Source: Haliclystus octoradiatus | Taxonomy: Eukaryota > Cnidaria > Staurozoa > Stauromedusae > Haliclystidae | Assembly (NCBI GenBank): GCA_916610825.1 | Contig: OU744447.1 | Span: 19,995,563 to 20,059,562, forward strand | DNA length: 64,000 bases | Direction of reading: 5' to 3' | Shown here: piece after piece, positions 24,301 through 31,800 of the stretch | Layout: every line of letters starts with the position of its first letter | Numbering within the stretch: the first letter of the stretch is position 1 | Program-made: the position numbers and the translations under genes | Notes under the pieces: generated by a model | Seen by the model: the letters and a program-made list of their open reading frames with translations, nothing else | The model's database searches: none | Told to the model about the DNA's origin: nothing

Positions 24301-25852
24301 AGGTTATAGTTCTGACAGCGATGGGACGTTGAGTTTTTAGTCGAATTTCATACTCTGCTGCTTGTTCAAGAGCTCCATATTGTTTGTTTTCTAATAGACA
24401 GATGTAGGGGTTTTTGCTGTAGCTGTAATATCGGCACAATTTGATGTGGAGTTTATTTCCGTTACTGTCTCTACTTTTCAGTTGCTTTATGTACTGAAGA
24501 ACTTGTTAAATGTTATTATATTAATTTCTTAACTTCTCTTTGAATATTTCCTTACAAGGCATTAATTTCTTACTAATAATAACGTTCTATGTATGTAGGT
24601 TATATCTCTTTTGACTGACGTGGCTTAACGTATATTTACAATATCTGCGACATGTAGTATGTGGTATTACTAGATAATGCCATTTATACCACTTTAATAA
24701 CACTATATACTGAGCAGTGGCAAATAAAAAACATGGTAATCTATGACGGTTTATTTTTAAATGATCATCTTCAGCAATGAAAGAGAGAATGAACATGTTT
24801 ATATCGTAAAGTTTAATAATAATGTATAATATGCTGATTTATTAAGGCTGTACAAACAGTAAGGCATTTGTTTTTGGAATATTTCAACGGCATACAGCTG
24901 ACTGCCCCTCCCTGGCTGGCGTACCCGTCTACAATTGGCAAATTGCTTAGCTAGGCTGTTTTCTGTAGTACTCTTTAGAACTTGGAAGCAATCTCTGCCG
25001 AGTAATAGCAGTTTAAACGTGCTTCGCTTTGATGTTGGACATACCCAAGTTTTGATTTCACCACTTGTTATTCTGATCCGTCAGTTTCGTTTCAATGCTT
25101 GTTATTATTATATTTATAAATCAAACCATGGATATAGATCAATGTTTCAAACCTATTATAATAAGAAATAATTTGTTTGTCGGAGATCTATTATTGGCGT
25201 ATTCTTAATTGTAACGGTTCGTTTATATTTCTCCTGTAGTCGTGCTTGCGTGCGTGCATTTTGCAACTTTCCGATTGTTTTGGTTGGCCTCGTTGTCAAT
25301 TTTGCGTACTAGCAAGATTTATGTTTTAGCATGTCTCATTTTAATATAATAGCTTAAATAGACAACACCTATCGTTATTATATCTCGTGAGTTTATTGTT
25401 TGCATCAGAAGATGTGTTACATTTATCTGTGATTTACTATTATCAGTAGCAATAGTCAGGACATTCAAGTCACGCGAATGATGAAAGACAAATGAAGCGT
25501 GCGTCTTTCTAGCGTGTTTCTTGAACTAGGAAGGAGTCAAGCGTTGTCAGATTTCAGTTGTGATTGAGCTCACAACAAGCAAGCACGATGTCTCTGTCAG
25601 TAAATAAACTGTTTTTTATTTCATTATTATATGATTTTGTTATTCAATTTCCTATATAGATATTCATCATTAATTGAACTCGTTGATCAAATGTTTCCAC
25701 CTTTAACGACTGACAGAGCAATGGCTACGACCTCTGTTGAATTTTCTGCTTTTGCCTATTGGAGATTACCTATCAAAGATTCACTTATTGAAGACATTGA
25801 AGGCAATGAAGATCACCCAAAAGTTGCTGAAGTTCCAGTTACAAGTGATTGA
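353..25852 (+). CDS. Lipin (phosphatidate phosphatase), C-terminal half, 13 exons; 5' part lies before the window
   Basis: Lipins are Mg2+-dependent phosphatidate phosphatases that make diacylglycerol from phosphatidic acid at the ER and nuclear membrane, and some also act as transcriptional coactivators. Thirteen exons with consistent splice phases encode roughly the last 460 residues; the N-LIP region is upstream of the window. The order seen is: a low-complexity acidic linker, a short block ending SLSLCGNL, the [11 protein letters not shown]...IDNKYFNW block typical of the lipin middle region, the Trp-rich RRGWFSWR motif, an acidic Ser-rich stretch, then the HAD-like catalytic C-LIP domain with D-I-D-G-T (DXDXT, 13488-13502), SARAIG, FGNR, and a C-terminal YWRLPIKDS that corresponds to the conserved lipin Trp motif. 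The coactivator LXXIL motif is LGQML here (LXXML). The stop is TGA at 25850-25852. Family assignment is certain; subtype cannot be assigned. The exons are listed separately. Several introns carry transposons, and one carries a nested gene. Confidence 0.96.
375..488 (+). CDS. Lipin exon a (first exon in window)
   Basis: Encodes an acidic, Ser/Thr-rich linker ([13 protein letters not shown]..., ending LEQ plus a split Ser codon). The donor is AAAG|GTAAAT at 488/489. Two acceptors are possible: CTAG at 371-374, or CAG at 350-352 with a better pyrimidine tract. Both are in the same frame, so the exon may start at 353. The linker itself is not conserved; membership follows from the exact phase match with the next exon. 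Confidence 0.75.
588..770. mobile_element. pogo/Tigger-like MITE, 183 bp
   Basis: Begins CAGTGGAACC and ends GGTTACACTG, imperfect terminal inverted repeats flanked on both sides by TA (586-587 and 771-772). The body also shows inverted similarity (GATAAGTGAGATC..CTTATGTGC versus GAATAAGTGCAAATTC and TTGCACTTAGG). There is no coding potential. CAGT-type termini with a TA duplication are typical of pogo/Tigger-derived MITEs. Superfamily assignment is an inference. Confidence 0.65.
771..1669. other. Lipin intron, remainder
   Basis: AT-rich intron sequence. Around 1300-1420 there are CAGCTACCTC / GGCCACCTGTCC-like blocks that resemble decayed pogo-type repeat sequence seen elsewhere in the window (11622, 26822). 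No gene recognised. Confidence 0.5.
1670..1731 (+). CDS. Lipin exon b
   Basis: 62-nt exon between TTTTTTCTAG and a GTATAA donor, in phase on both sides. It encodes [21 protein letters not shown]. The SLCGxL block is conserved in lipins just before the middle domain. The following intron holds the gypsy element. Confidence 0.88.
2141..2207. repeat. (TTATG)n microsatellite
   Basis: Roughly 13 copies of TTATG with a few substitutions, in the lipin intron about 230 bp upstream of the gypsy insertion. Confidence 0.93.
2438..2623 (+). repeat. 5' LTR of gypsy element
   Basis: 186 bp, TGTAATGTATC...TCTTACA, identical to 7417-7602. It contains the palindrome-like TATGCGCATGCG and an AATAAA-free R/U5 region; I could not define the transcription start. 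Confidence 0.96.
2624..2640 (+). other. Primer-binding site of gypsy element
   Basis: TGGCGCAGTTGATCCTG begins at the base after the 5' LTR. TGG at this position is the usual complement of a tRNA 3' CCA. I could not identify the priming tRNA by eye. Confidence 0.75.
2697..7277 (+). CDS. gag-pol polyprotein of Ty3/gypsy retrotransposon
   Basis: 1526 aa with no frameshift between gag and pol. Gag occupies about residues 1-400 and ends in two CCHC zinc knuckles (CX2CX4HX4C, about 362-396). The aspartic protease has its active site D-T-G-A at about 446. The reverse transcriptase has the catalytic pair V-V-D-D at 784-787 and a PMGF block. RNase H starts near TDAS (933). Integrase has an HHCC zinc domain near 1185-1225 and a D,D-35-E core with D1250, D1304 and E1340. 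The C-terminal end is a basic/SH3-like tail with [12 protein letters not shown]. All catalytic residues are present and no stop interrupts the frame. The ATG lies 73 bp after the LTR. The order gag-PR-RT-RH-IN is diagnostic for Ty3/gypsy. No envelope ORF is present. Confidence 0.97.
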   Translation: MADVKLLKNSRSGLKGHLTRALDRLVASLTSFTSTEVAERTESDRENLTITTKRAHDALERYVASHLAVLVQEPIKDGAEDPEEPQLVELENSFYDLERQVRAVTAVVPKTVVTSTTDPENRESTSQQVNVQTSARPVIKTPPTLDADINLKQFLDWQEVFLNYIAIIDLDAQPHDRQIATFWGLCSPAFLNMVRRVIKIERSTTDSLKLILKKITDHLRSKRNSNLDWQSFLTVTQGSNQLIDQYYTYLMEKSDHANVDAVTPEALRTAVLVLGLRDENLKRKVIAKSPPLNLEDTLKFLQTEEAASSTVSTLGQQAHATHSTIGNVQSTKAKKNHNKRQQKTKHDDSNSASKSSNSISPCSKCGYVKHFTSVCPAANVTCDHCGLKGHYSKVCRKRLKSLEKTKTVSTSVIKSMQASNGGKLPTIDVDVREDNKLLGRFPAVCDTGAQGTVAGLDFLKSIGKFDSTLAPFSPHNYVGVDNRALVQAGTIKLTFDLNGNSVNTTVVICYDVTGLYLSLDVCKQLKIVHVDFPTTLSERHLSSVINTNPQNVVTVNKSSSPPKSVFNETARKQWIDSLSSNPTQQQREDDFKKLKQIYSQVFCDTDDVLPPMSGVGDAMKIELIEDHKPFAVHTARQIPFVYRDKAKSEIDRLQKMGVITPVGDTPVEWCHPLVVVGKPNGGVRLCVDLTKLNKQVKRTLHPATTPADAVKNIDLHSKYFTLFDAKCGYWQLPLDEDAQKLTTFITPWGRFKFLRAPMGFISSGDSYNLRCDQALEGISNVNKVVDDTLIDGDSYKTLVDRTCTVLERFVRHGITLNAEKCKFAQKTVDFVGYVIKPGGYSADPRKVEAISNFPSPTNRTELRSFLGLVNQLGMFTPSISSTAAPLRDLLSVKNEFLWLNTHEMAFNSLKEAMTSPPILSLFDPTAETVLQTDASKTKGLGYALMQKQQNEWKLIQCGSRFLQPCENRYAIIELEALAIVWATKKCHIYLAGLPTYTVLVDHKPLLPIFNNYTLDAVENHKLQSYKNKLSNYQFQVVWTKGSAHIIPDALSRAPVNDPSLDDEIENDTSLACMSFTLKVAACNITAENTDDEAAATLNDSKQSNVRQPLPDPIITDLQNVARNDADYQSLITCVENNFAGNSANQPYVLAYKKIWPELSTIDGLVLYGRRIVIPSKARQSVIARLHASHQGIVKTKRRARQTVYWPGINNDIVSSIEACSPCQHYRPSNQKEPLISDKLPSRIFESVSADLFQLNQKYYLVYVDRLSGFPFISEWNSDPSSSQVISVLKSHFSKTGVPSRFRSDGGPQFKSELFTNFLTRWGVNWSPSSPYHPQSNGHAEAAVKALKHLLAKCDNGDIKSESFLQGLLEYRNTPRSEGRSPSEWVYGHPLRSLVPAHYTSFSRSWQTSAKEIDSKLLRNKEATTKNYNKGSKVLKSIPVGSHVLLQHPQSKRWIEDGIVVSKNDRDYRIRLPSGKLKWRNRVFLHVAPDTSSDDIAEPDVSDQVQSDDTPRYPTRSRRPPDYYGRK
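7405..7416 (+). other. Polypurine tract of gypsy element
   Basis: TTGAAGGGGAGA immediately before the TGTAATG start of the 3' LTR; the usual plus-strand primer site. Confidence 0.8.
7417..7602 (+). repeat. 3' LTR of gypsy element
   Basis: Identical to the 5' LTR over 186 bp, followed directly by the second copy of the TCAGG target duplication. Confidence 0.96.
7671..7764 (+). CDS. Lipin exon c
   Basis: Acceptor TATTTTGCAG and donor AA|GTAAGT. Encodes the block [11 protein letters not shown] followed by [13 protein letters not shown], matching the lipin region with a FLEQxxSYxxF / DPxLVxxI pattern. Confidence 0.93.
7920..7989 (+). CDS. Lipin exon d
   Basis: Encodes [20 protein letters not shown] then LEK, the conserved Y(Y/F)NWxxAAP block of lipins. 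Acceptor ATTTACAG, donor AAAG|GTATGG. Confidence 0.94.
8319..8770. repeat. Degenerate tandem repeat in lipin intron
   Basis: Four diverged units each starting GCTAGTTGTTGATGCAAACA-like sequence at 8319, 8411, 8520 and 8639 (spacing 92, 109 and 119), each continuing TTGTTCTGATG...CATATCCATCTGTT. The open frames across it on both strands come from the repeat and are not genes. Confidence 0.8.
8903..9060. repeat. Imperfect inverted repeat (about 53-bp arms)
   Basis: Left arm 8903-8955 starts CAGCGCCAGGAGTACCC; the right arm 9008-9060 read in reverse complement starts AGCGCCAGGGTACC. Both continue AATATCAACTTT... to AATAATACCT. It could fold into a long hairpin, just past the stop codon of the nested coiled-coil gene. 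It may be a small fold-back MITE. Confidence 0.7.
9100..10356 (-). CDS. Nested intronic gene: coiled-coil protein, 418 aa
   Basis: Lies on the opposite strand within the lipin intron between exons d and e. I do not recognise the protein. Nearly its whole length is charged, heptad-like coiled coil, rich in K, E and Q (for example [20 protein letters not shown] and [20 protein letters not shown]). A short N-terminal segment holds [20 protein letters not shown], and the C-terminus is a low-complexity [12 protein letters not shown]...HQQNQ tail. The open frame extends eight codons further upstream, but a strong minus-strand acceptor (TTGTTTCTTTCATTTACAG, exon start 10361) precedes ATG at 10356. 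I therefore start there and infer a non-coding 5' exon; a GTAAGT donor on the minus strand at 10961-10956 is a candidate. Coiled-coil composition suggests a structural, ciliary or cytoskeletal role, but that is a guess. A single long coding exon inside another gene's intron also fits a retrogene. Confidence 0.72.
   Translation of the reverse strand: MIPNYTENNLRQKSAIDQTLEKSLEEKIGELADAKAEIRTLQVIKDKYDQETMANPQQCLWRCMKLFKRKDYRALNKEQHQFYQKEFEKLESIMLRSLERVKVETAITEHEQELRLKAERKAKRDQVNHKKEIESFQRNHVCLVADRNILYSQLQDCQAVFQKIENIAIENHAKNEIEKKKFARHTAALTGVKNAACLEVQRYDQKILSLTAELKIISTERDNLKKKIDNSDIQISSIKTQYAKEVAKSEILRFENAERDKEQAKVIEILEGALISKEVTLKKTNKLLDEKIMVSQKNIKLIREQQKQIDSLTSQNEYLERQNMDFEVQKKDQNSIQIKNLTSNLVLHKELVSKLKVEVNRLRLVATDHKKINDGLTAGIRIMQNERNQGKNKTAKTNTATTSFKDNSNVNKHQQNQT
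10357..11397. other. Lipin intron upstream of nested gene
   Basis: Contains the presumed promoter and 5' exon region of the nested minus-strand gene. Two TGACGTCA-like (CRE) sites occur near 10718 and 11219. No other coding sequence recognised. Confidence 0.4.
11398..11439 (+). CDS. Lipin exon e
   Basis: 42-nt, phase-0 exon encoding [14 protein letters not shown], matching the basic 'MPKK' segment that precedes the Trp-rich motif in lipins. Acceptor TTTTTCAG, donor AAAG|GTAGAT. Confidence 0.9.
11831..12032. repeat. Fold-back repeat in lipin intron
   Basis: Arms of about 43 bp (CTTCATAGTAGTGATATGCT... at 11831-11874 and its near reverse complement at 11991-12032), each containing an A/T run and AACA. 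The centre holds GACCTGCCTGAAGATGAAAT, a motif also seen at 49917 and related to the Penelope-type ends at 61390. Probably a small non-autonomous mobile element. It ends about 140 bp before lipin exon f. Confidence 0.65.
12171..12212 (+). CDS. Lipin exon f (Trp-rich motif)
   Basis: 42-nt, phase-0 micro-exon encoding [14 protein letters not shown]. The WFSWR core is a strong lipin signature. Acceptor CCTCCACAG, donor TTG|GTTAGT. It is too short to be found as an ORF. Confidence 0.92.
12577..12792 (+). CDS. Lipin exon g
   Basis: 216 nt, phase 0. It starts ESSDEEESN, an acidic Ser-rich stretch that is a likely phosphorylation target by analogy with other lipins. It ends LTSSDQW-like ([19 protein letters not shown]) then MFSVTTRYQ, the conserved entry into the C-LIP domain. 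Acceptor TTTCTAG, donor CAA|GTAGGC. Confidence 0.95.
12793..14382. other. Lipin introns around exon h
   Basis: Two introns (12793-13424 and 13644-14382) without recognisable genes. The open frames at 13856 and 14266 are only chance extensions around exons. Confidence 0.5.
13425..13643 (+). CDS. Lipin exon h, catalytic DXDXT exon
   Basis: 219 nt, phase 0. Contains the HAD-superfamily nucleophile motif D-I-D-G-T at 13488-13502, followed by [21 protein letters not shown] and YLSARAIGQ. In vertebrate lipin-1 the segment after DXDXT includes an LXXIL coactivator motif; here the fifth residue pattern is LGQML. All catalytic residues visible in this exon are intact. Confidence 0.98.
14383..14489 (+). 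CDS. Lipin exon i
   Basis: Encodes [20 protein letters not shown] followed by [15 protein letters not shown], a very conserved C-LIP segment. Acceptor TTTTTGCAG, donor AA|GTAAGT; the split Lys codon is completed by exon j. Confidence 0.97.
14678..14795 (+). CDS. Lipin exon j
   Basis: Encodes [20 protein letters not shown] then [19 protein letters not shown]. The EVIExKPE...FGNR pattern is diagnostic for lipins. Acceptor TTTATAG, donor AAC|GTAAGT. Confidence 0.97.
14796..17495. other. Lipin intron, 2.7 kb
   Basis: No coding sequence, structured repeat or mobile element boundary recognised on either strand. Confidence 0.45.
17496..17558 (+). CDS. Lipin exon k
   Basis: 63 nt, phase 0, encoding [20 protein letters not shown] plus K, the conserved DVxxYxxVxIxxxRIFTxN block. 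Acceptor GTAATTAG, donor AAG|GTAAGA. Confidence 0.96.
17559..19231. other. Lipin intron, 1.7 kb
   Basis: AT-rich; includes a local palindrome AATTATTTATAGT..ACTATAAATAATT (18457-18484). Otherwise nothing recognised. Confidence 0.45.
19232..19272 (+). CDS. Lipin exon l
   Basis: 41-nt micro-exon encoding [13 protein letters not shown] plus two bases of a Ser codon. It matches the short GEL...T..S lipin segment before the last exon. Acceptor TTTTATAG, donor TC|GTAAGT. Confidence 0.9.
19273..25659. other. Lipin intron, 6.4 kb
   Basis: The largest visible intron. Two diverged copies of a block reading TTTCTGACCTA..GTATTTTTCAGTTC..AAAGTTGAA occur at about 20125-20195 and 21250-21312. A short segment at 24340-24390 (minus strand) resembles 44775-44825 (plus strand). 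No gene recognised. Confidence 0.45.
25660..25852 (+). CDS. Lipin last coding exon m
   Basis: Encodes [18 protein letters not shown] followed later by [18 protein letters not shown], then a short acidic tail and TGA. The LIExVDQxFP start and the FxYWRxP motif match the lipin C-terminus; the Trp motif is implicated in membrane action of this enzyme family. The preceding 6.4-kb intron ends CCTATATAG. Confidence 0.95.
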
Positions 25853-28800
25853 AAACGTATGTATGTTTATATTTTATATTTAAGAAGCAAATGTTCACTT
25901 CATTGCGCGAGAAATCTTTGTTTTGACTTTTGACCTTGAATAGGTCATTTTTTTAATCATAATTTATCTGACAAATATTAACGTTAAAAAGCGTAAATCC
26001 TTCTCATCTGAACATATTTGTAATGGTTTTTTGTGCGTTTTCGGATAAAAGTTTATCTCCAACCCGTCGTGTGACTTTACAGGTTCTGACAACTCTTTGC
26101 TGATATTAAAAGCTTCTAACCATTTTTTTTTTTTAATCTTACGCCATAAATTTATCACCGTTATTGACTCATCGTTAGGTTTCTCGTCCAAATAAAGCTG
26201 TAGTTAAAGGAATTATAGCCCTATACAGCCCTGCAGTACTGATTTAATTTTTCAAAACTGAGGGCGTGGTGTGGGTTACAAAATTTAGACAATTTCGAAT
26301 TTGGTAAACATTGACCAAAAGCCAACCATGTTTTTGTCTAAAACTTTATTAATTTTAAAAACAAGATCGTTTCAGTATTTTGTGATGGCTGTCTGATTTC
26401 AGATTATCCGTGTCGAATCTTCATTTTTCTGATCAAAAATGTCTCTTGTTATACTCTCGTGATCATTGAAGTTTATGTTATACAAACACACGATAAAAGG
26501 ATCACAATTTAGTTCGCTGGTAGATGTCAAATTCTGAAAAAAGTGTTCGCTGCGACAGCCAGTACAGGAATTTACTGCCCGGTTTTCCTCCAAAATAATT
26601 GAAAATTGATTTTTGCTTTAAAGCTTTTTATAATGTCTTTTGCGGGGCATTCTGAATATTTGTCATTGGTGATTCTAAGGTCCAGATGACCAGATTAGTT
26701 GTATTAATTTGCCAGCTGTCCCCTCAATCTGATTTTATGAAGATCATTTGCGTAGATTAACCTTTACTTGATGTCTTTTATAGCAATTGCGATCCGATCC
26801 CTAATCCCTGAACCGTCATACCTGTAATAGCGGTCACCCCTTTACTACGGCCACCTGCCTATAGCGATCCCTTCGGTATGTGCTCGATAACCAAAGAAAA
26901 CATTTGCGATACGCAATCACATACGCTTACATCGTGTCTAGCTAACGTTCTTCTGTATTCTTTCTTCTTTCTTGGACATAGGAAATTAGTTTTTTCTGTC
27001 AACCAATTTCCTCTGCTCGGTCATGATCCGGTGCCCTAGACACGCAGAGGGGGAGATTTTATTATTTTATACTCTACAAGGTCAATCTACATGCTGGATA
27101 TGGTTTTCTAATATAATTCTACACTAATACGAATATCGACGGGACTGTCAGTTAATCGATGATTACGATTTAATTTGAATTTATACACATTTTGTGAGCC
27201 TCTTGTCGGATGTTAAATTGAGCTACTAATGAATATAATTGTCCTCTGTTGTCTATGGAGATAAAATAATGTGAATAATAAATATTTATCATCTCATCCA
27301 AACGCACAGAATGACTAGGAGACACGAGAATGGATCGGAAAACACGAACATTTGACGAATATGCCAACCGCATTGCTAGAACAACAGTCAAGATTTTGCT
27401 ACGACTTTCTATCTATACTTAGAATTGTTCCTCCACTTTACCAACGGCAGTTTCATATAGGATTTTACCAGATGTAGATTGTAGAGTGGCGGAGTAGTGG
27501 AACTAAGCTAAGCTATACCCATTCACTGCAAATTTTCTTTCATGTTGTACAATTTTTTATTCTGCACTGAATCATGCATAACGGTGTTTGTGAATGCTAG
27601 CCTATAATTTGAATATTCGTGATCAAGGGAAAATCGACAGTTTTTGAAACGGGATTTTCCATCTAACGTGCGTGCAGACTACAGTTTTCCCGAGTACCGT
27701 CAGTGAGTCAGTATACGCACCGATAACAGGGTATCCTCTATCTTTCTTATATCCTTCCGATTTTCCAGACGGAAAAAACGTACTACCAATCTGACTACAA
27801 CAATGTTTTTTGAACTTATTTATCCCCATTTCTTCCATTCTGTCATACTTTTCATGATTACTATTATGATTATCATATTTGCGCCCATTCTCATGCAAAT
27901 TTGTACTTTTCGATACATCAAGCATGTTTCCTACGCAATCCTGCAACCCTCTCTGTCTCTTCTGTGCCGCCCTTCTGCCGACCCACCAAACGATCCCTGC
28001 GCTCCCACCAAACAACAACCGCCCGCCGATGATACCAACACACACACACACACGATTAGTCGATTAATAAGAAGGAGAATGACGATGCTGCCGAGAACTA
28101 GCACCATTATTTGAGACATTTGATTTTTGCGGGCTCCCCCATCATGAACAGTGAGAAGTCCTACGTTTCACCTACAATTTCCAAGGATATACAGTAGCAG
28201 GGTATTATTCACGGTCTTACTTCAAATTGGCAAATGATTAATTGCCGCTGGTATGATCAATCCAACCCACGTGCAATAATCCGATGTTTATTCACATCTG
28301 ATATCACAACTAGTATACCTCCTCAAATGCCCCCTCATTACGTCAATGTCTGATAAATGCATATTCAATTGACTACCATTTTAATTGCTGATTCCTCTTA
28401 TTAAATAAATGGCGTAGGTCTTATGACTCTTTTGAGCATGTGCAAATGCTAACCCAGTTAATTAGTTAGATTTATAAGATGGAAAAGAGCCTGGAACTGG
28501 TTCAAGTCTGCGTCATTAAAATATTTAATTGTTTTACTCTGATCAGTCCATTCAGAGTAAATCATTCTAGATCATTTGAAATACAAGAACATGACACGTC
28601 TTATTAATGTCCGTCAGATTAAAAGCCGATAATTTCGGTTGATTGAAAACACTGCAGATGAGATACAGTGGTAATAAATGCCGGTTCCAAAACAATTCAA
28701 AGCAGTAGAATAATGTAAGCGTAGGTTGCTCAAGTTCACCCATATTGTTCATGATGTGTTAAAACAACAATAAAATCATTTAGAGATATTGATCTAGATA

Positions 28801-31800
28801 TAGGCCTTTAGAAATATAGGAAATTAATGCAATTTTATAAACCATTCTTGGCGCCATTACGGAAAAACATTCATGACCATATTGGCATCATGTAGTTTTG
28901 AAAACAAAGCCTTTGGTTTAATGTTTTATTTGTATGATGTATTGATCTGACTGAGTTTAACAATACATGACAATTATCTATCATTTTCATTTGATTGTTA
29001 ATGCCAGTCAATTTGAATAACTAATTAGTTATATGTATTGTATAGACATTTATGTTATTATAATACGCCTACATATCTATTTCCATAGAGATTATTTAAA
29101 TTGATCTCATCAAATGTCTATTCGTCATGCACCTAATTTTAACTACCTATTCACATAACAAACAACTTTCTATGAATCAACAATATATTTTGTTTGAAAG
29201 GAAAAACTGCCTTCGAAATTATAATCTTGGGATTGCCTAGTCATCAACCCAAATTTTCTTTGTTTTAAATCCGGCTAAGATAATCTCCAAAATTTGATGG
29301 CCAATTCTGGAATTGATTGCTTATTATCTTGATTATTTATGTCAGGTAATTACCGTATTAGACAAAAATATACATTACTGTACTTTGCTGACATGGTACA
29401 TTTGTTGTATAAAAGCAGTCTAATTGAGTATTGTTACCTGTTTATAACGGCCATTTTCATATAAATCATATCGCACTCAAAATGTGACTGTGCTAAACAG
29501 GGATTCCTTTTAAATGTTATCGTTTGTGCAAATCTGATTTAAAGTGACGATATTGTCGATATTCTACTACTGCACTGATATGATAATGTATATGTACGCC
29601 TGCTTAAAGTTTTCTAGAATGTTTCAGAATATTTTGCCTGCGTCACACGTTAGCCCTAAACAATTTGGTATGTAAAGCAGAATACCTAGATAAATACCTC
29701 GCTCACTGCGGAAATTATTCAAATCTTTTCGCTAGTGTCGAACGAAAATAAGTATTTTTTCCAATTTTTAGACGGCTACTTGGCAAAGTAGCCATAATGT
29801 CACCACATCGTATCTTGGTCTATTTTTAGAAATTCATTAAAAAAATGTTTTCAGATTGTTCAAGATAGTAGTTTGAAACATTGTTGTACTAAAAGATAAT
29901 ATTTTACGACCGCAATTATTGCTTACCAAGTAAAGGGTTTGCCAAGTAAAGGGTTAAAATAAAAGCGCGTTTGAATCATTATTTAATACTAACTCCAAAT
30001 GGTGCGTCAAAACTTCCCTGCATTTTTAAACGTATCGACAGGGCTTTATTGCCAAACTATTTGAAATAATTTTTACGTATCAATCAATCCTCGTCTTTTA
30101 CACAGTTAGCAGCGTTTCTCGAAAAACAATACATCTGTTGTTTTCTGTAGGGTAATCTTTTCTATACATTTTATCAATCTCGTGTTGTTTTTGTACCCCA
30201 TTTCAATAGAGTATAAAGCCCTTGAACCGGCAATTACGTCTAGGTCACCTGTACACTTGTAATTGCCGGCGTATTTTTGTTTACAATGCGTGTGGAGTTC
30301 TTTTGTCTCAAAAGTTTTATTGACACTGTCCTATCGCCTCTGACATCTGACTATACGTTTTTACCAGCGGGAACTCCGAGCCGAGTATTTTCAACACCAT
30401 TATTCTTCTTTTAACAATAAGATTAACTGTGGATTAGATCACAATCATTTTTTCCAGCTTGAATGATTCACATAGTGCGGTTTCTTCATATTTTGCCCTG
30501 GACTACATATTTTTCATTTCTCATTCCGCCTATGATCTATCAAGCACCTGTTGAAAAAAGCACCGGTTGGTAAAACTGCGTCAAACATAGGGTTTGTTAT
30601 TGTTGACGATATATTCAGTGAATGCAGTGGGAACGTCTGTCAACAACCTGGCTCTGTTTCTGCACCTGTCTCAGCGTGTTTGCTTTCCGAAAATGCTATC
30701 TTTTGCCTTAAAAATTTAAATATCGTTTAATTCTTTATGCTCAGTATCCCGGTGTATTCAATCAGACAGGTTGTATTTTATCCGTTGCGAAAAATCTTAA
30801 TTATGTTATTTATTGTAGCAATCATTTGTCGAAAGTACTACGATAGATGTTAAAATTCATCTTTTTATGCAAATTCAAGTTTGTCTACCCTCTTTGTGTG
30901 AAAATCTCCATCAACTTTACCATTTAATGTGTTTCTTGCTTGTTGCTATTTTATACTGTACTACAAATTTATATCCAGGTTAACCTTATTGAAAGTAGCG
31001 TATTTTGCAATTATTCGAAGTTTCAAATATAAAAGAAACTTAGGATGAATTATTTTCTAAAGAGCTGTACTTTTTATCAAACATTCATTGTATTTTTCAA
31101 TTTTCTAGTAGTACCGGTATTTAATTCATTTGATGCCTCAGATTTCGTAATAATTATAATCGAGACTCTTTATTTCCTGTCTAAAATGTGTTTTGTTTAT
31201 GCTTTCATTGGTTTTATTTTTATATTTCCGTTTTCACCCACAAGACGGTTTTCACTATTAAAATCAAATTTGTGATTTAAGCACGTCCGAGCAAAATTTG
31301 TAAACTTCTCTCAGTTGTAATTGAACCTCAAAGGTATTGTAGTTTATTCTTTATAGTTTTCGAGTTCGGAGGACATAAGTCATAGGTCATATTGTTTGCT
31401 TGCAAAGGTCAGAATCAGAAAAGTTTTGACATTTTCCTAAAACAGTCTCACGGGGCGCGCAAAGTTAAACGGATTTATTTTTATAAACCTTTTTCTGGAA
31501 TATTGTTTCCAAAATAGCTTCCTACGTAGTTGATAATAAGGTGTCGATTAGGTTCTAGCTTGTGGGAGGTGTCACATGGTGCTAAATTTCAACATGTTAA
31601 TTTTTACCGGCATTCAGTAATTTGAAATGTGGTTTCAGCGGTGAAAGAACAAGTAAATTAAAAACGTTTATCAAATTTGTATATCAAGAGCTAGAAGCCC
31701 TTAATTGAGACTCTATGCTGACGAATGTTAATTATATGTTCTTGCTATTTATTCTGTTGCATTAATTCTGTCCTTTCGGTAAAAAGAATTTCGTAGTGAG

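Noticed and set aside
27623-28119. Several 60-142-aa frames on both strands
   Set aside because: Low-complexity Pro/Gly/Cys sequence from CA-rich DNA; no splice or family support.
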